Origin: Actinomycetota bacterium
GTDB lineage: Bacteria > Actinomycetota > Rubrobacteria > Rubrobacterales > Rubrobacteraceae
Length of the DNA stretch: 64,000 bases
Assembly: GCA_902810695.1 (NCBI GenBank)
Contig: CADDYV010000007.1
Coordinates: 1-64,000, forward strand
Direction of reading: 5' to 3'
Part shown: positions 20,697 through 29,374 of the stretch, in pieces
Layout of the letters: the number at the start of each line of letters is the position of its first letter
How positions within the stretch are numbered: position 1 is the first letter of the stretch
Position numbers and translations under genes: made by a program
The notes under the pieces: generated by a model
Databases searched by the model: none
The model's input: the letters and a program-made list of their open reading frames with translations, nothing else
What the model was told of the DNA's origin: nothing

Positions 20697-21116
20697 TCAG
20701 TGCTCTAACACGTACTGGATCGCCACCCGATAACCGTATGACCCCATTCCGGCCACCACCGCATCAACCGCCGGAGAGATAACCGAGGTGCGCCGCCAGT
20801 CTTCTCTCGCGTGGATGTTCGACAGGTGAACCTCCACTTTGGGTACGGCAATGGCTTCGAGCGCGTCGTGAATCGCATAGGAGTAATGGGACCACGCTCC
20901 AGGGTTGACGACCAGCCCATCAGCACCCGCGGATTCCCGGATCCAGCCGACAAACTCCCCCTCATAGTCGGTCTGACGAAAATTCAGATCCACGCCCGGG
21001 AAATGCTCCCGCAACTCACCTTCGATATCTCCCAGAGTCCTGGTACCGTAGACCTCCGGGCGGCGCGTGCCGAGAGCGCCGAGATTCACGCCGTTCAGGA
21101 CGAAGACTCTAGCCAA
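20697..21116 (-). CDS. aroQ: 3-dehydroquinate dehydratase, type II
   Basis: Third step of the shikimate pathway. The 139-residue product has the type II pattern: NGVNLGALGTRRPEVYG with catalytic Tyr near residue 23, the QTDYEGEFVGWI segment, NPGAWSHYSYAIHDAL, and VEVHLSNIHAREDWRR. TTG start overlapping the aroB stop by eight bases. It closes the aroC-K-B-Q run; two hairpins follow. Confidence 0.95.
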   Translation of the reverse strand: MARVFVLNGVNLGALGTRRPEVYGTRTLGDIEGELREHFPGVDLNFRQTDYEGEFVGWIRESAGADGLVVNPGAWSHYSYAIHDALEAIAVPKVEVHLSNIHAREDWRRTSVISPAVDAVVAGMGSYGYRVAIQYVLEH

Positions 21117-22191
21117 CTATGGCCTCTATCGCCCCGCGGGTTTCCAGTTCGCTCACCTGAACGCCCCAGACGGGTTCCCCCACGTCTTCGAGCAGAACGA
21201 AGCGGTGCTCGTCCCTGGAGTCTTTTGACCGGCGTTTCTTGTCCCGTCCCATCGCCGAAAGCACCGCCTCGGCTGGAATTTTCGGAGCCTGCGTCGGCAG
21301 CCCGGCATCCGAGAGTAGAGCCCGATGCAGATCCACGAGATCCCGCCCGAACCTCCTGCTGGAAAGGGTGGCCTCGGCGACCATCCCCGCAGCGACGGCC
21401 TCACCGTGGAGCAAGGAGTAGTCCGCGGCGGCTTCCAGACCGTGTCCGATAGTGTGTCCGTAATTGAGGATGGCACGTCGTCCCCGCTCCAGTTCATCTT
21501 CAGCGACCACTCCCGCCTTGAAGCGCAATGAGTGGGAGACGAGAGTTTGCAGAGCGTTCGTATCTCCCTTTCGAGCTGTCTGCAGGAGATCCAGGCTCTC
21601 AAAGAACTTCCCGCCCGAGAGCAGGCCCATCTTGACGACCTCGGCGAGCCCGCAGGAGATCTGGCGGTCTGGAAGCGTCCCGAGCCACCCGAGATCCGCG
21701 AGCACAAGACGGGGCTGTACGAAGCCCCCGACGAGGTTCTTGCCTTCGGGGAGATCCACGCCAACCTTACCGCCGATTGAGCTATCCACCATCGCCAGAA
21801 GCGAGGTCGGAAGCCCCACGAAGTTTATACTCCGCATGTAGGTGCCCGCCACGAAGCCGCCCAGGTCCCCCACAACTCCTCCCCCTAGAGCGAAGAGCGT
21901 CCCGTCCCGGGTCAGTCCCGAGCGGGCGAGCTGCCGAACAGCCTCCGCGTAGACTTCGAGGCTCTTCGAGGATTCGCCCGCAGGCACCTCTACCACACAA
22001 GCCACGCGCCACCCGCTGGCTTCGAGTGCCTGCCGGACGGAGCCCGCGTACAGCGGTCCCACCTCCGAGTCGGTGAGTATCGCGCAGGCGGCGGGCTCAA
22101 GCACACCGGATACGGCCCCGGCGACGTCCATCCTCGCCCCGACGAAAACCGGGTACGGCTCTGCGACCTCGACCTCTATCCTCTCGACCAA
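21109..22191 (-). CDS. aroB: 3-dehydroquinate synthase
   Basis: Makes the carbocycle of the shikimate pathway with NAD and a divalent metal. From TTG 22191 the 360-residue product has GGGVVGDLGGFVAGTYMRS (NAD-binding), GGKVGVDLPEGKNLVG, the metal ligand region YGHTIGHGLE and LLHGEAVAAGM. The start is fixed by AAGGAG eight bases upstream and lies inside aroK (16-base overlap). Other in-frame sense codons further upstream would run far into aroK. Confidence 0.95.
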   Translation of the reverse strand: MVERIEVEVAEPYPVFVGARMDVAGAVSGVLEPAACAILTDSEVGPLYAGSVRQALEASGWRVACVVEVPAGESSKSLEVYAEAVRQLARSGLTRDGTLFALGGGVVGDLGGFVAGTYMRSINFVGLPTSLLAMVDSSIGGKVGVDLPEGKNLVGGFVQPRLVLADLGWLGTLPDRQISCGLAEVVKMGLLSGGKFFESLDLLQTARKGDTNALQTLVSHSLRFKAGVVAEDELERGRRAILNYGHTIGHGLEAAADYSLLHGEAVAAGMVAEATLSSRRFGRDLVDLHRALLSDAGLPTQAPKIPAEAVLSAMGRDKKRRSKDSRDEHRFVLLEDVGEPVWGVQVSELETRGAIEAIVG

Positions 22192-22676
22192 GAGATGATC
22201 TCCTTGGCGATCTCTGCCGGCGTATCTCCCTGAACGGTAACCCTGATATCCGCGACCTCCAGGTAGTAGGGTAGCCTCTCGGCGTAGCGTCGCCCGAACT
22301 CTTCTCTCGACGCCGAGCGCAGGGGACGACTGGGGTCGCGGGTCCTCGCGTAGAGCGTTTCTACATCTTCTTCGAGAAACACCGTGGTTACCTTCTCCAG
22401 TTCCCTGCGGTTTTCGGGACGGATCACGATACCTCCCCCGCAAGCTACAACGCAGCTTGCATCCCCGCCCAGTACGGAAAGAAGCTCGCGGCTTTCCACG
22501 TCTCTAAAATAATCCTCTCCAGACTCCTTGAAGATATCGGGTATGGACCGTCCCTCTCTGGCGACTATCGCTTCGTCCAGGTCCACGAACTTCCAACCCA
22601 GCTCTCGGGCCAGGATGGAGCCTACGGTGCTCTTTCCGCTTCCCATGTATCCGACTATGGCGAGCGGACCTCTCAA
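22176..22676 (-). CDS. aroK: Shikimate kinase
   Basis: Phosphorylates shikimate at O3 with ATP. The 166-residue product has the P-loop GYMGSGKST at 9-17, VDLDEAI, a shikimate-binding ACGGGIV and a lid-region RDPSRPLR. TTG start six bases after the aroC stop, without a strong ribosome-binding site, so coupling to aroC translation is likely. Confidence 0.95.
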   Translation of the reverse strand: MRGPLAIVGYMGSGKSTVGSILARELGWKFVDLDEAIVAREGRSIPDIFKESGEDYFRDVESRELLSVLGGDASCVVACGGGIVIRPENRRELEKVTTVFLEEDVETLYARTRDPSRPLRSASREEFGRRYAERLPYYLEVADIRVTVQGDTPAEIAKEIISWSRG

Positions 22677-22682
22677 ACGTTT

Positions 22683-23852
22683 TTAAGCCCACTCATTCCC
22701 GAAGCTTCGCTGGATGCGTTGCATGTAAGCCTCGTAGGAGGCTCGGATGTCGGTCATGTTATCGGCGCCGAACTTCTCCAGAAAAGCCTCGGCCAGGATC
22801 ACCGCGACCATTGCTTCTCCGATCACCGCCGCAGCCGGAACCGCGCAACTGTCGGCGCGCTCCTTGAATGCCCGCGCGGGCTCGCCGGTGGAGAGGTCCA
22901 CGGTCCTGAGAGAGCGGGATATGGTAGAGATCGGCTTCATCGCCGCCGAGACCACCACCGGCTCCCCGTTGGTCATCCCGCCTTCGAGTCCCCCGAGGCG
23001 GTTGGTAGCCCGCACGGGGCGCTCCTGGCCGGGCAAAATCTCATCCTGAACCTCGCTGGAGCGGCTCTGGGCGAGCCCGAACCCCATCCCTATCTCGACA
23101 CCTTTGATGGCGTTTATGGACATGACGGCGTGAGCGAGCCTCGCATCGAGCTTGTACCGCCAGTCCACGTAGGAGCCGAGCCCCGGCGGACAGCCTTCGG
23201 CGACGACAACAAACTCCCCGCCGAGGGCGTCGCGGGCGCGCTGGGCAGCCTGTATCTCGGCCTTCATCCTCTCCGAAACGTCGGGGTCCGGGCAGCGTAC
23301 CTCCGAGGAGTCGGACTTCTCAGCACCGAGGGCGGCCTCCTCCTTGTCCATCGCCACTCCGCCTATGCGGTAGACGGCGCTCGACACCTGGATCCCGAAC
23401 TCCGCGAGCAGCTTTCTCGCGACACCTCCGGCGGCGACGCGGGCCGTGGTTTCGCGGGCGCTGGAGCGTTCCAGGATGTTCCGGAGATCGCTCGTGGCGT
23501 ACTTCTGCATCCCCGCGAGGTCGGCGTGTCCGGGACGCGGCAGGGTGATGGGCTCGGGTGGGTTCTCGACGGGGGCCGGATTCATGCGATCCTCCCAGTT
23601 GGCGTAGTCGCGGTTGCGCACGAGCATCGCGACCGGCGACCCTAAAGTGTAGCCGTGGCGGACGCCGCCGAGGAACTCTATCTGGTCCTTCTCTATCTTC
23701 TGGCGTCCGCCACGCCCGTAACCCTGTTGTCTGCGGGCGAGGTCGCGATTTATGTCTTCCGCGAGCAACCCCAGACCCGCCGGGACGCCGTGGACGATCG
23801 TCACCTCCCCAGGACCGTGCGACTCCCCGGCTGTCGAAAAGCTAAATCTCAT
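22683..23852 (-). CDS. aroC: Chorismate synthase
   Basis: Last step of the shikimate pathway, FMN-dependent. The 389-residue product starts MRFSFSTAGESHGPG, has RRQQGYGRGGRQ, RPGHADLAGM, SSARETTARVAAG and a C-terminal VDLSTGEPARAF segment. ATG overlaps the stop of the pilus-associated gene upstream by four bases (ATGA), linking the aro genes to the pil run in one transcript. Confidence 0.96.
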   Translation of the reverse strand: MRFSFSTAGESHGPGEVTIVHGVPAGLGLLAEDINRDLARRQQGYGRGGRQKIEKDQIEFLGGVRHGYTLGSPVAMLVRNRDYANWEDRMNPAPVENPPEPITLPRPGHADLAGMQKYATSDLRNILERSSARETTARVAAGGVARKLLAEFGIQVSSAVYRIGGVAMDKEEAALGAEKSDSSEVRCPDPDVSERMKAEIQAAQRARDALGGEFVVVAEGCPPGLGSYVDWRYKLDARLAHAVMSINAIKGVEIGMGFGLAQSRSSEVQDEILPGQERPVRATNRLGGLEGGMTNGEPVVVSAAMKPISTISRSLRTVDLSTGEPARAFKERADSCAVPAAAVIGEAMVAVILAEAFLEKFGADNMTDIRASYEAYMQRIQRSFGNEWA

Positions 23853-24424
23853 CTACCGGGAACAGGCAGGTTGCCCCCACTGTTGAGCATACCGCTGTTT
23901 CTGCTGGATTGTCCGGTTTCGCCAGCGTACTGGTTTTTTCCAGAAACGCCAGTGCCCCCGGAAGGAGCGCCTGGTGTTCTCCCGCCCGCACCCGCATTTC
24001 TACCAGGTTTTCTACCCGCACCTCTGCCGGCTCCCTTGCCTGCTGAACTGCTGCTCGCGGCGCTGGAACTCGTTTGGGAACTGCCCTGTCCGGCGCTGCT
24101 ACTGGAAGAGCTGGCCGAACTTGAGGTGGAACCGGATGCTCCCTGCCCGGACGACGCCGGCCTCAAAAGCTGACGGAACGGGTCTTTGGGAGTGCCGTAG
24201 GCGGCGTAGGAGTCGTTCATACCCGCAGATTGCAGAGATGACGCCTGACGACTTCCGCCCCCGGGACTGGAGCTTTGAGGAGATCTGGCCGCGATCTCCT
24301 GGCCGTTGGCGCTCTTGCTTTGGGGAGGTCCGATCAGGAGTCCGGACGCGATCCAGCAGATAACCAGCAACGCGCCCACCACGAGTATGGTAGAGAGAAC
24401 CCTGGTGTTGTTCAGAGAAAACAT
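23849..24424 (-). CDS. Membrane-anchored Ser/Gly/Ala-rich protein at the pilP position
   Basis: A 191-residue protein with one N-terminal membrane segment (about residues 10-32, TILVVGALLVICWIASGLLI) and an otherwise low-complexity exterior: long Ser/Ala/Gly runs around 90-130, then Arg/Gly repeats (GKGAGRGAGRKPGR). A short KDPFRQLL motif at about 80-87 resembles the DPF segment seen in PilP-type pilus lipoproteins and linkers. It sits directly after pilO, where pilP is found in other bacteria. I infer a pilus-assembly accessory role, but there is no clear PilP domain. Confidence 0.65.
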   Translation of the reverse strand: MFSLNNTRVLSTILVVGALLVICWIASGLLIGPPQSKSANGQEIAARSPQSSSPGGGSRQASSLQSAGMNDSYAAYGTPKDPFRQLLRPASSGQGASGSTSSSASSSSSSAGQGSSQTSSSAASSSSAGKGAGRGAGRKPGRNAGAGGRTPGAPSGGTGVSGKNQYAGETGQSSRNSGMLNSGGNLPVPGR

Positions 24425-24427
24425 CTT

Positions 24428-25093
24428 CTAGCCTCCACCGGTCGTTCCGCCTGAGGCCGCCCCGCCCGTGGCGCCCGCCGGAGGTGTGGGCGTCGTTGAC
24501 GGGCCGGTGGTTGATACCGGAGGCTGTACATATATTTCCGCCTGGATCTGGACCTGCAATACGCGCTCCAATCCCGGTTGTACGCTGGTCGTCCCGCTCG
24601 TGGCACCAGAAGCAGGCTGGTACGTAACCTGATTTATGGTTATCAGGCGGGCCAGGTTCCGCGCCCGGAGCAGGAAGTTCTGCATCTGCTCGTATGTTCC
24701 CTGAAATGTCATTGTAATCGGTATGCGCGAAAAGTCACCACCTCCGGGCGGCGGCTCGGGGGTTCCCGGTTGGATGGAAAGTTGCGTCACCCCGGAAGCC
24801 CTGGCGATTCCCTGGATCTGGACCACGAGCGTGGGTATCTCCGGCTGGTTCGGCAGTCGCTTCTGGAGCTCCAGAAGCTCGCGCTGGATGGTGGGCGAGT
24901 CTTTCTTGACCTGCTGCAGTTGCGAGACCGACTTCTGGAGTTGGGAGAGTTGTACCTGCTTGCTGCTGCGCTCCTGCTGACGCTCGGCGTACTGGCTTCG
25001 CAGAGGGCTGAGAAGCAGGAAGTAGTATCCAGCCACGATCACCACTATAGCGAGTATTCCTATGAGCAGGATGTTGCGGTCCCTGGGATCCAT
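24428..25093 (-). CDS. pilO: Type IV pilus inner-membrane protein PilO
   Basis: Partner of PilN in the alignment complex. The 221-residue product has an N-terminal membrane helix (ILLIGILAIVVIVAGYYFLLL), a coiled-coil neck (RQQERSSKQVQLSQLQKSVS), and a ferredoxin-like region with MTFQGTYEQMQNFLLRARNL, the PilO fold signature, ending in a Pro/Thr/Gly-rich tail. TGATG overlap with pilN. Confidence 0.88.
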   Translation of the reverse strand: MDPRDRNILLIGILAIVVIVAGYYFLLLSPLRSQYAERQQERSSKQVQLSQLQKSVSQLQQVKKDSPTIQRELLELQKRLPNQPEIPTLVVQIQGIARASGVTQLSIQPGTPEPPPGGGDFSRIPITMTFQGTYEQMQNFLLRARNLARLITINQVTYQPASGATSGTTSVQPGLERVLQVQIQAEIYVQPPVSTTGPSTTPTPPAGATGGAASGGTTGGG

Positions 25094-25806
25094 CAGCGCC
25101 TTATCTGGAGCCCGCTGGCTCCGTTCGCCTGCGAACCGGTCGGAACCTGCTGCGAAGCGCCAGATGGCGTTCCTTCGAGCGGAAGCTCGTTCCCGTTCTG
25201 ACCGTCTTTGGTGACCAGGTTCGAGACGACCTCGAAATTTATGACCGGTCGTACATAGGTCGTCTGATCCAGCGTCGCCGAGTTGAGATGCGAATCGCTC
25301 AGGAAAGACAGGTTATCCATCCTTACCACGAAGTCCGCGACGTTGACGTAACTATCCAGGGCAACACCGGTAAAGGTGATCTGACCCGGCGGCGAAAGCT
25401 CCTGGCCGGATGATGCACTCACGTTTATCGGGGAGGCCTTGGCGGTCAGGCTGTTGAGAGCGGTCGAGTTCGGTATCACGAACGCGAGCCCCTGGAAGAA
25501 CTGATCCCACGGGAAGCGGGAGCGGTATATTCCGTCGGCGATGGTCTTCTTGGCCTGCAACCTGGACTGCAGATTCTTGTAAGGAGCCAGCGAGGCCAAC
25601 TGCTGGTTCTGCTGGGATATTTGTTGGTCGAGCTGGCTTATTCTGCTCTCCTCCCCATGGAGCTTCACCAGATAGAGTACGTAGACCCCGATCATGATAA
25701 CCACGATGGTCGCGCCCGATATCAAAAGCAGCCCGAGCACGTTGCGCCGGGGCAGCGCAACCCCCCGGCGCCGCTCCTCCGGTGGGAGGAGATTTATCCG
25801 GCGCAT
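25093..25806 (-). CDS. pilN: Type IV pilus assembly protein PilN
   Basis: The cytoplasmic N-terminus RRINLLPPEERRR carries the INLLP motif that binds PilM. A membrane helix (about 25-47) and coiled coil follow, then a periplasmic-type PilN domain with ITFTGVALDSYVNVADFV. 237 residues; start two bases after the pilM stop. The tail is Gly/Ser/Thr-rich as in PilO. Confidence 0.9.
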   Translation of the reverse strand: MRRINLLPPEERRRGVALPRRNVLGLLLISGATIVVIMIGVYVLYLVKLHGEESRISQLDQQISQQNQQLASLAPYKNLQSRLQAKKTIADGIYRSRFPWDQFFQGLAFVIPNSTALNSLTAKASPINVSASSGQELSPPGQITFTGVALDSYVNVADFVVRMDNLSFLSDSHLNSATLDQTTYVRPVINFEVVSNLVTKDGQNGNELPLEGTPSGASQQVPTGSQANGASGLQIRR

Positions 25807-25807
25807 C

Positions 25808-26938
25808 TTACTCCTCGAGCGCCAGCCCCACAGCTACCGCCAGAACAGGCTCCATCACCCTGATCTGCTCGTCGGCGACGTTGGATCTGTTGGCGGCGAA
25901 CTTCTCGAGCGGCCTGCCGCGCTGCGTGGCAATCCCGAGCAGTTCTCCCAGATAGTTCTCCAGCCCCGATACCAGAGCTCCCTCCCCAGAGATAAATACC
26001 TGCGAAACCTCCTGCGCACCCGCCTGGGAGTAGTAATACTCTATCGAGCGTTGTACATCCTCCGCTAGCGTTTGCGTCGCTTCCTCTAGTCCTCTCCTGA
26101 CATCGTACAGAAGTGCTCGCTCGGCTTCATCACTCTCCTCGTCCTCTAAACTTTCCTCACCTTGAAGTTCAAGGTTACTGTCAAGTTTAACTTTAGGGTT
26201 CATTAGCTGCTTGTCAGCTTCCTCTTCGGGCAGGTCTGCGGCCTCGGCGATGGCCCGGGTAAAATGGATGGCTCCCGTAGGGATCAGGCTCGCGAGGATG
26301 GGATTTCCGCCCTGGGAGATGACGACATTGGTCATCTCGGAGCCTATATCCAGGAGCATGGTGTCCCCTTCTTCGAAGAGGGCCTCGGGCAAGGTGGAGC
26401 GGACCAGCGAGAGGGCTTTCACGTCTATTCCCACCGGACGCAGACCCGCCACGCGCACCGCCGAGGCGTAGCGTTCGATCATATCCCTCTGCGCGGCGAC
26501 GACGAGGACCCGGTCGAGATCCGAGCCCTCCGATTGCGGGCCCAAAGCCACGTAATCCATGACGGCTTCTTCGAGGGGCATAGGGATATGTTCCTGGGCC
26601 TCGAAACCAATGGCGCTCTTGAGGTCCTCGGGGGCCATGCGCGGGAACGGTAGGAGCCTCACCACGACCTTCTGGTTTGCGATGCCGAGGTAGACGTCTT
26701 TGCCCTTGAACGAGTGTGACTCCCAGAAGTTCTTCAGCTCCGCCGCGAGCAGGTCGTGATCGGCGACTTCCCCCTCGACTATTGCTCCCGGTGGCAACTG
26801 GTGGTATCCGACGTGTTGCAGGATGTAGTCATCCCCGCTCCTGGAAGCCTGAACCGCTTTCAGGGCTCCGTGGTCCATGTCCAGCCCCACGGCCTGCGCC
26901 CTGAGTCCAAACCGGCCCATGCCACCGAGTCGGTTCAT
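25808..26938 (-). CDS. pilM: Type IV pilus assembly protein PilM
   Basis: Actin-like cytoplasmic ATPase-fold protein that recruits PilN. The 376-residue product shows the PilM/FtsA-like pattern: AVGLDMDHGALKAVQ at the N-terminus, RLLPFPRMAPEDLKSAIGFEAQEHIPMP, LLDIGSEMTNVVI (phosphate 2-type motif) and VFISGEGALVSGLENYL near the end. An acidic insertion around 245-270 (LQGEESLEDEESDEAE) is unusual. Starts six bases after pilD. Confidence 0.92.
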   Translation of the reverse strand: MNRLGGMGRFGLRAQAVGLDMDHGALKAVQASRSGDDYILQHVGYHQLPPGAIVEGEVADHDLLAAELKNFWESHSFKGKDVYLGIANQKVVVRLLPFPRMAPEDLKSAIGFEAQEHIPMPLEEAVMDYVALGPQSEGSDLDRVLVVAAQRDMIERYASAVRVAGLRPVGIDVKALSLVRSTLPEALFEEGDTMLLDIGSEMTNVVISQGGNPILASLIPTGAIHFTRAIAEAADLPEEEADKQLMNPKVKLDSNLELQGEESLEDEESDEAERALLYDVRRGLEEATQTLAEDVQRSIEYYYSQAGAQEVSQVFISGEGALVSGLENYLGELLGIATQRGRPLEKFAANRSNVADEQIRVMEPVLAVAVGLALEE

Positions 26939-26944
26939 GCTCTC

Positions 26945-27694
26945 CTACGCTCCTCCGATGAGTCGCAAGTACGCCTGCCACAAACCCGGCCCCACGAAGA
27001 GAGCGACGATCCCCCCAACCGCCATAAATACCCCGAAAGGCAACGCGCTGCGGCGGCGAATCCTTCCAGCAGCCATGAGCAGCCCGCCTATCAGGGCTCC
27101 GCACAGAGCGCCCAGAAAGACCGCCAGCGCCGCATACGGTCCCAGGAAAGTTCCCAGCATCCCACCCATTTTCACGTCGCCCATGCCCATGCCTCCTGGG
27201 TATACCAGAGCGAGCACGAAGAGGAAACCCGCCACGCCGACAGCCGAGACCAGGTAGATCCACCACCACGACGGACTCTCGATCACCGAGAGGATAAAAC
27301 CGATCAGTGCCGCAGGCCCGACGATGACGTTCGGCAGCAAACGGTGATCGAGATCCGTCCCCGACAGCACTATCAGGACGGCGATCAGCACCAGCGCGGA
27401 GACGATTCTCAAGCTCAACCCAAACTCGTAAGCGGCTATCCCGAACAGGATGCCCGTCAGCGCCTCTACCGCCGGGTAACGCGCGGAGATGTGCGTCCCG
27501 CAGTTGCGGCACCGCCCGCGTAGCAGGATGTAGGAGACTATCGGAATATTGTCCCTGGGCGCTATAGCCGCCTTGCACGCTGGGCAATGCGAAGCCGGCC
27601 ACACTATAGACTGGTGGTTCGGGACCCGGTAGATCACGACGTTCAAGAAGCTACCGATGAGCAATCCGAAAATGACGGCTATCCCTACGATCAC
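26945..27694 (-). CDS. pilD: Prepilin peptidase / N-methyltransferase
   Basis: Polytopic aspartyl protease that cleaves and N-methylates type IV prepilins. The 249-residue product has GSFLNVVIYRVP, two CPAC/CRNC zinc-type pairs in the cytoplasmic methylase loop, the first catalytic Asp in GTDLDHRLLPN and the second in GMGMGDVKM, plus about eight membrane segments. GTG start overlapping the upstream acyltransferase stop as GTGA. No pilin gene is seen within the window. Confidence 0.94.
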   Translation of the reverse strand: MIVGIAVIFGLLIGSFLNVVIYRVPNHQSIVWPASHCPACKAAIAPRDNIPIVSYILLRGRCRNCGTHISARYPAVEALTGILFGIAAYEFGLSLRIVSALVLIAVLIVLSGTDLDHRLLPNVIVGPAALIGFILSVIESPSWWWIYLVSAVGVAGFLFVLALVYPGGMGMGDVKMGGMLGTFLGPYAALAVFLGALCGALIGGLLMAAGRIRRRSALPFGVFMAVGGIVALFVGPGLWQAYLRLIGGA

Positions 27695-28380
27695 CGCTGG
27701 TTCTCCCGCGTAACCGACCGGAGCGCCTCTACCCGCTCATCGTCCATCACCACGGCTTTACGGCCAACGCTGGAGTTCTGTCCCAGAATAGCCCTCGCCC
27801 CGACCTGTGCTCCGGGCCCCACGACGGCTCCAGGTGAGATCCAGGATCCCGCGCCTATAACAGAGTCGCGGTCCACGACCGAGTTCGGTCCTATGTAGCA
27901 GTGGCTCCCGATCACGGCGTCAGGGTGCACGACGGCCCCCGGTCCTACGACTGTTCCATCGCCTATTGTCGCTTCCGCCGAGAGATACGCCCTCGGGTGG
28001 ATGGCGTTTACGAAGCATCCTCCCAGACCTCTTATCGAGTTGGCGATTCGCAGGCGCGTCCGGTTGGCGGTTATAGCCACGATCACGAACACAGGCTCCA
28101 CGGAGAGTATGCTCTTGAGCATCGCGACATCCCCGAGCACCGGAAACCCTCTTATATGCTCGCTCATCGTGAGATGAGCGTCATCGTAGAACCCGAGTAT
28201 GAGTTCCTCGGCACCAGCGGCGATCAATGCATCCAGGGCGATGCGTCCGTACCCCCCCGCGCCTACTATCGCCACCTTGGGTTCCTCCCCGAAAGCCACC
28301 TCTTCGGTTTCGGCTTCTGGAGCAGGTGTGAAGGTGCTGGTTTCAGGCTCGCTTATCTTGCCCTCCCTTCTGGCACGCAT
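27691..28380 (-). CDS. NeuD/PglD-like sugar O- or N-acyltransferase
   Basis: 229 residues. An N-terminal Rossmann-like nucleotide-sugar domain (VAIVGAGGYGRIALDALIAAG near 36-56) is followed by a left-handed beta-helix of hexapeptide repeats (GDGTVVGPGAVVHPDAVIG onwards, about 145-205), the NeuD/PglD arrangement of acetyl-CoA-dependent sugar acyltransferases. It has a 35-residue acidic N-terminal extension. It lies between fmt and pilD and overlaps pilD by four bases, so a role in glycosylating surface structures such as pilin is a reasonable inference; substrate unknown. Confidence 0.8.
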   Translation of the reverse strand: MRARREGKISEPETSTFTPAPEAETEEVAFGEEPKVAIVGAGGYGRIALDALIAAGAEELILGFYDDAHLTMSEHIRGFPVLGDVAMLKSILSVEPVFVIVAITANRTRLRIANSIRGLGGCFVNAIHPRAYLSAEATIGDGTVVGPGAVVHPDAVIGSHCYIGPNSVVDRDSVIGAGSWISPGAVVGPGAQVGARAILGQNSSVGRKAVVMDDERVEALRSVTRENQR

Positions 28381-28449
28381 CTCCCCATACTTCTGGGCGG
28401 CCAGTTTAGCACTGATGCCAACAGACTGCGCCTGCCATCAATCGTCTCA

Positions 28450-29367
28450 TTACCTGAACGAGCCTTCAAGGGAATATCCATGCAAAAACTCTTCCGCACG
28501 CAGAGGCTTTCCACCCGGCAACTGCAAACGCAGGATCTCCAAAATCCCCTCGCCGCATCCAACCAGGATGCGTCCCTTCTCAGCATGAATTTCACCCACA
28601 CCGAGAGATGAGCTATCCCCATCCGAAACCCTCGAAGCAAGAACCTTGATCGGCCCCTCGATAGCCGGATGGTATGTCCGGGCTCCGATATGCGGCGAGA
28701 GCGCCCGGATCAGGTTGTGCACCTCCGAAGCGCCGCGATCCCACTGGATTGTCCGCTCTTCGGGGGAGATTTTCTCCGCGTAGCTGGCGCGGGCACCATC
28801 TTGCTCGGTCGGGTTCAACTCACCCTTCTCAAGCATGGTCATGGCTCTCACGATGGTTTCGGCCCCTACTTTCGCGAGTATCTCGGTGAGCTCGCCACCG
28901 GTGGTCTCCGGGCTGATGGGAACCTTCTCCTGGAGAGCAACTGGCCCGGTATCGAGGCCCTCGTCCATTCGCATTATGGAGATTCCGGTTTCGGTCTCGC
29001 CGTTCATGATGGCCCGCTCCACGGGTGCGGCGCCACGGTAGGCGGGGAGCAACGAAGCGTGTACGTTCCAGGCTCCGTTCGGAGCGGCGTAGAGAGTATC
29101 GGGACGGAGTATCTGGCCGTAGGCGGCGACGATCAGGGCGTCGTGGCGCGATATTTCTTCCGCGACTTCGGATATGCGTTCTGGTTGCCGGAGCCGCAGA
29201 CCTCCCGCCAGCGCCAGTTCGGCGACGGGAGGTTTTACGGTCCTGCGACCCCGACCCTTGCGGGAGTCAGGCTGCGAGATGACCAGACCGACCGTATGCT
29301 CCGAGGCGATAAGGCCGCGCAGGATGGTAGCGGCGAAGCGCGGAGTTCCGGCGAAGGCTACGTTCAA
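28450..29367 (-). CDS. fmt: Methionyl-tRNA formyltransferase
   Basis: Formylates initiator Met-tRNA using 10-formyl-tetrahydrofolate. The 305-residue product has MNVAFAGTPRFAA, the catalytic region NVHASLLPAYRGAAPVE with SLLPxYRG, and a C-terminal OB-like tRNA-binding domain. TTG start seven bases after the def stop. def-fmt after priA is the standard bacterial order. A 69-bp gap follows before the acyltransferase. Confidence 0.95.
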   Translation of the reverse strand: MNVAFAGTPRFAATILRGLIASEHTVGLVISQPDSRKGRGRRTVKPPVAELALAGGLRLRQPERISEVAEEISRHDALIVAAYGQILRPDTLYAAPNGAWNVHASLLPAYRGAAPVERAIMNGETETGISIMRMDEGLDTGPVALQEKVPISPETTGGELTEILAKVGAETIVRAMTMLEKGELNPTEQDGARASYAEKISPEERTIQWDRGASEVHNLIRALSPHIGARTYHPAIEGPIKVLASRVSDGDSSSLGVGEIHAEKGRILVGCGEGILEILRLQLPGGKPLRAEEFLHGYSLEGSFR

Positions 29368-29374
29368 TGTTCCG

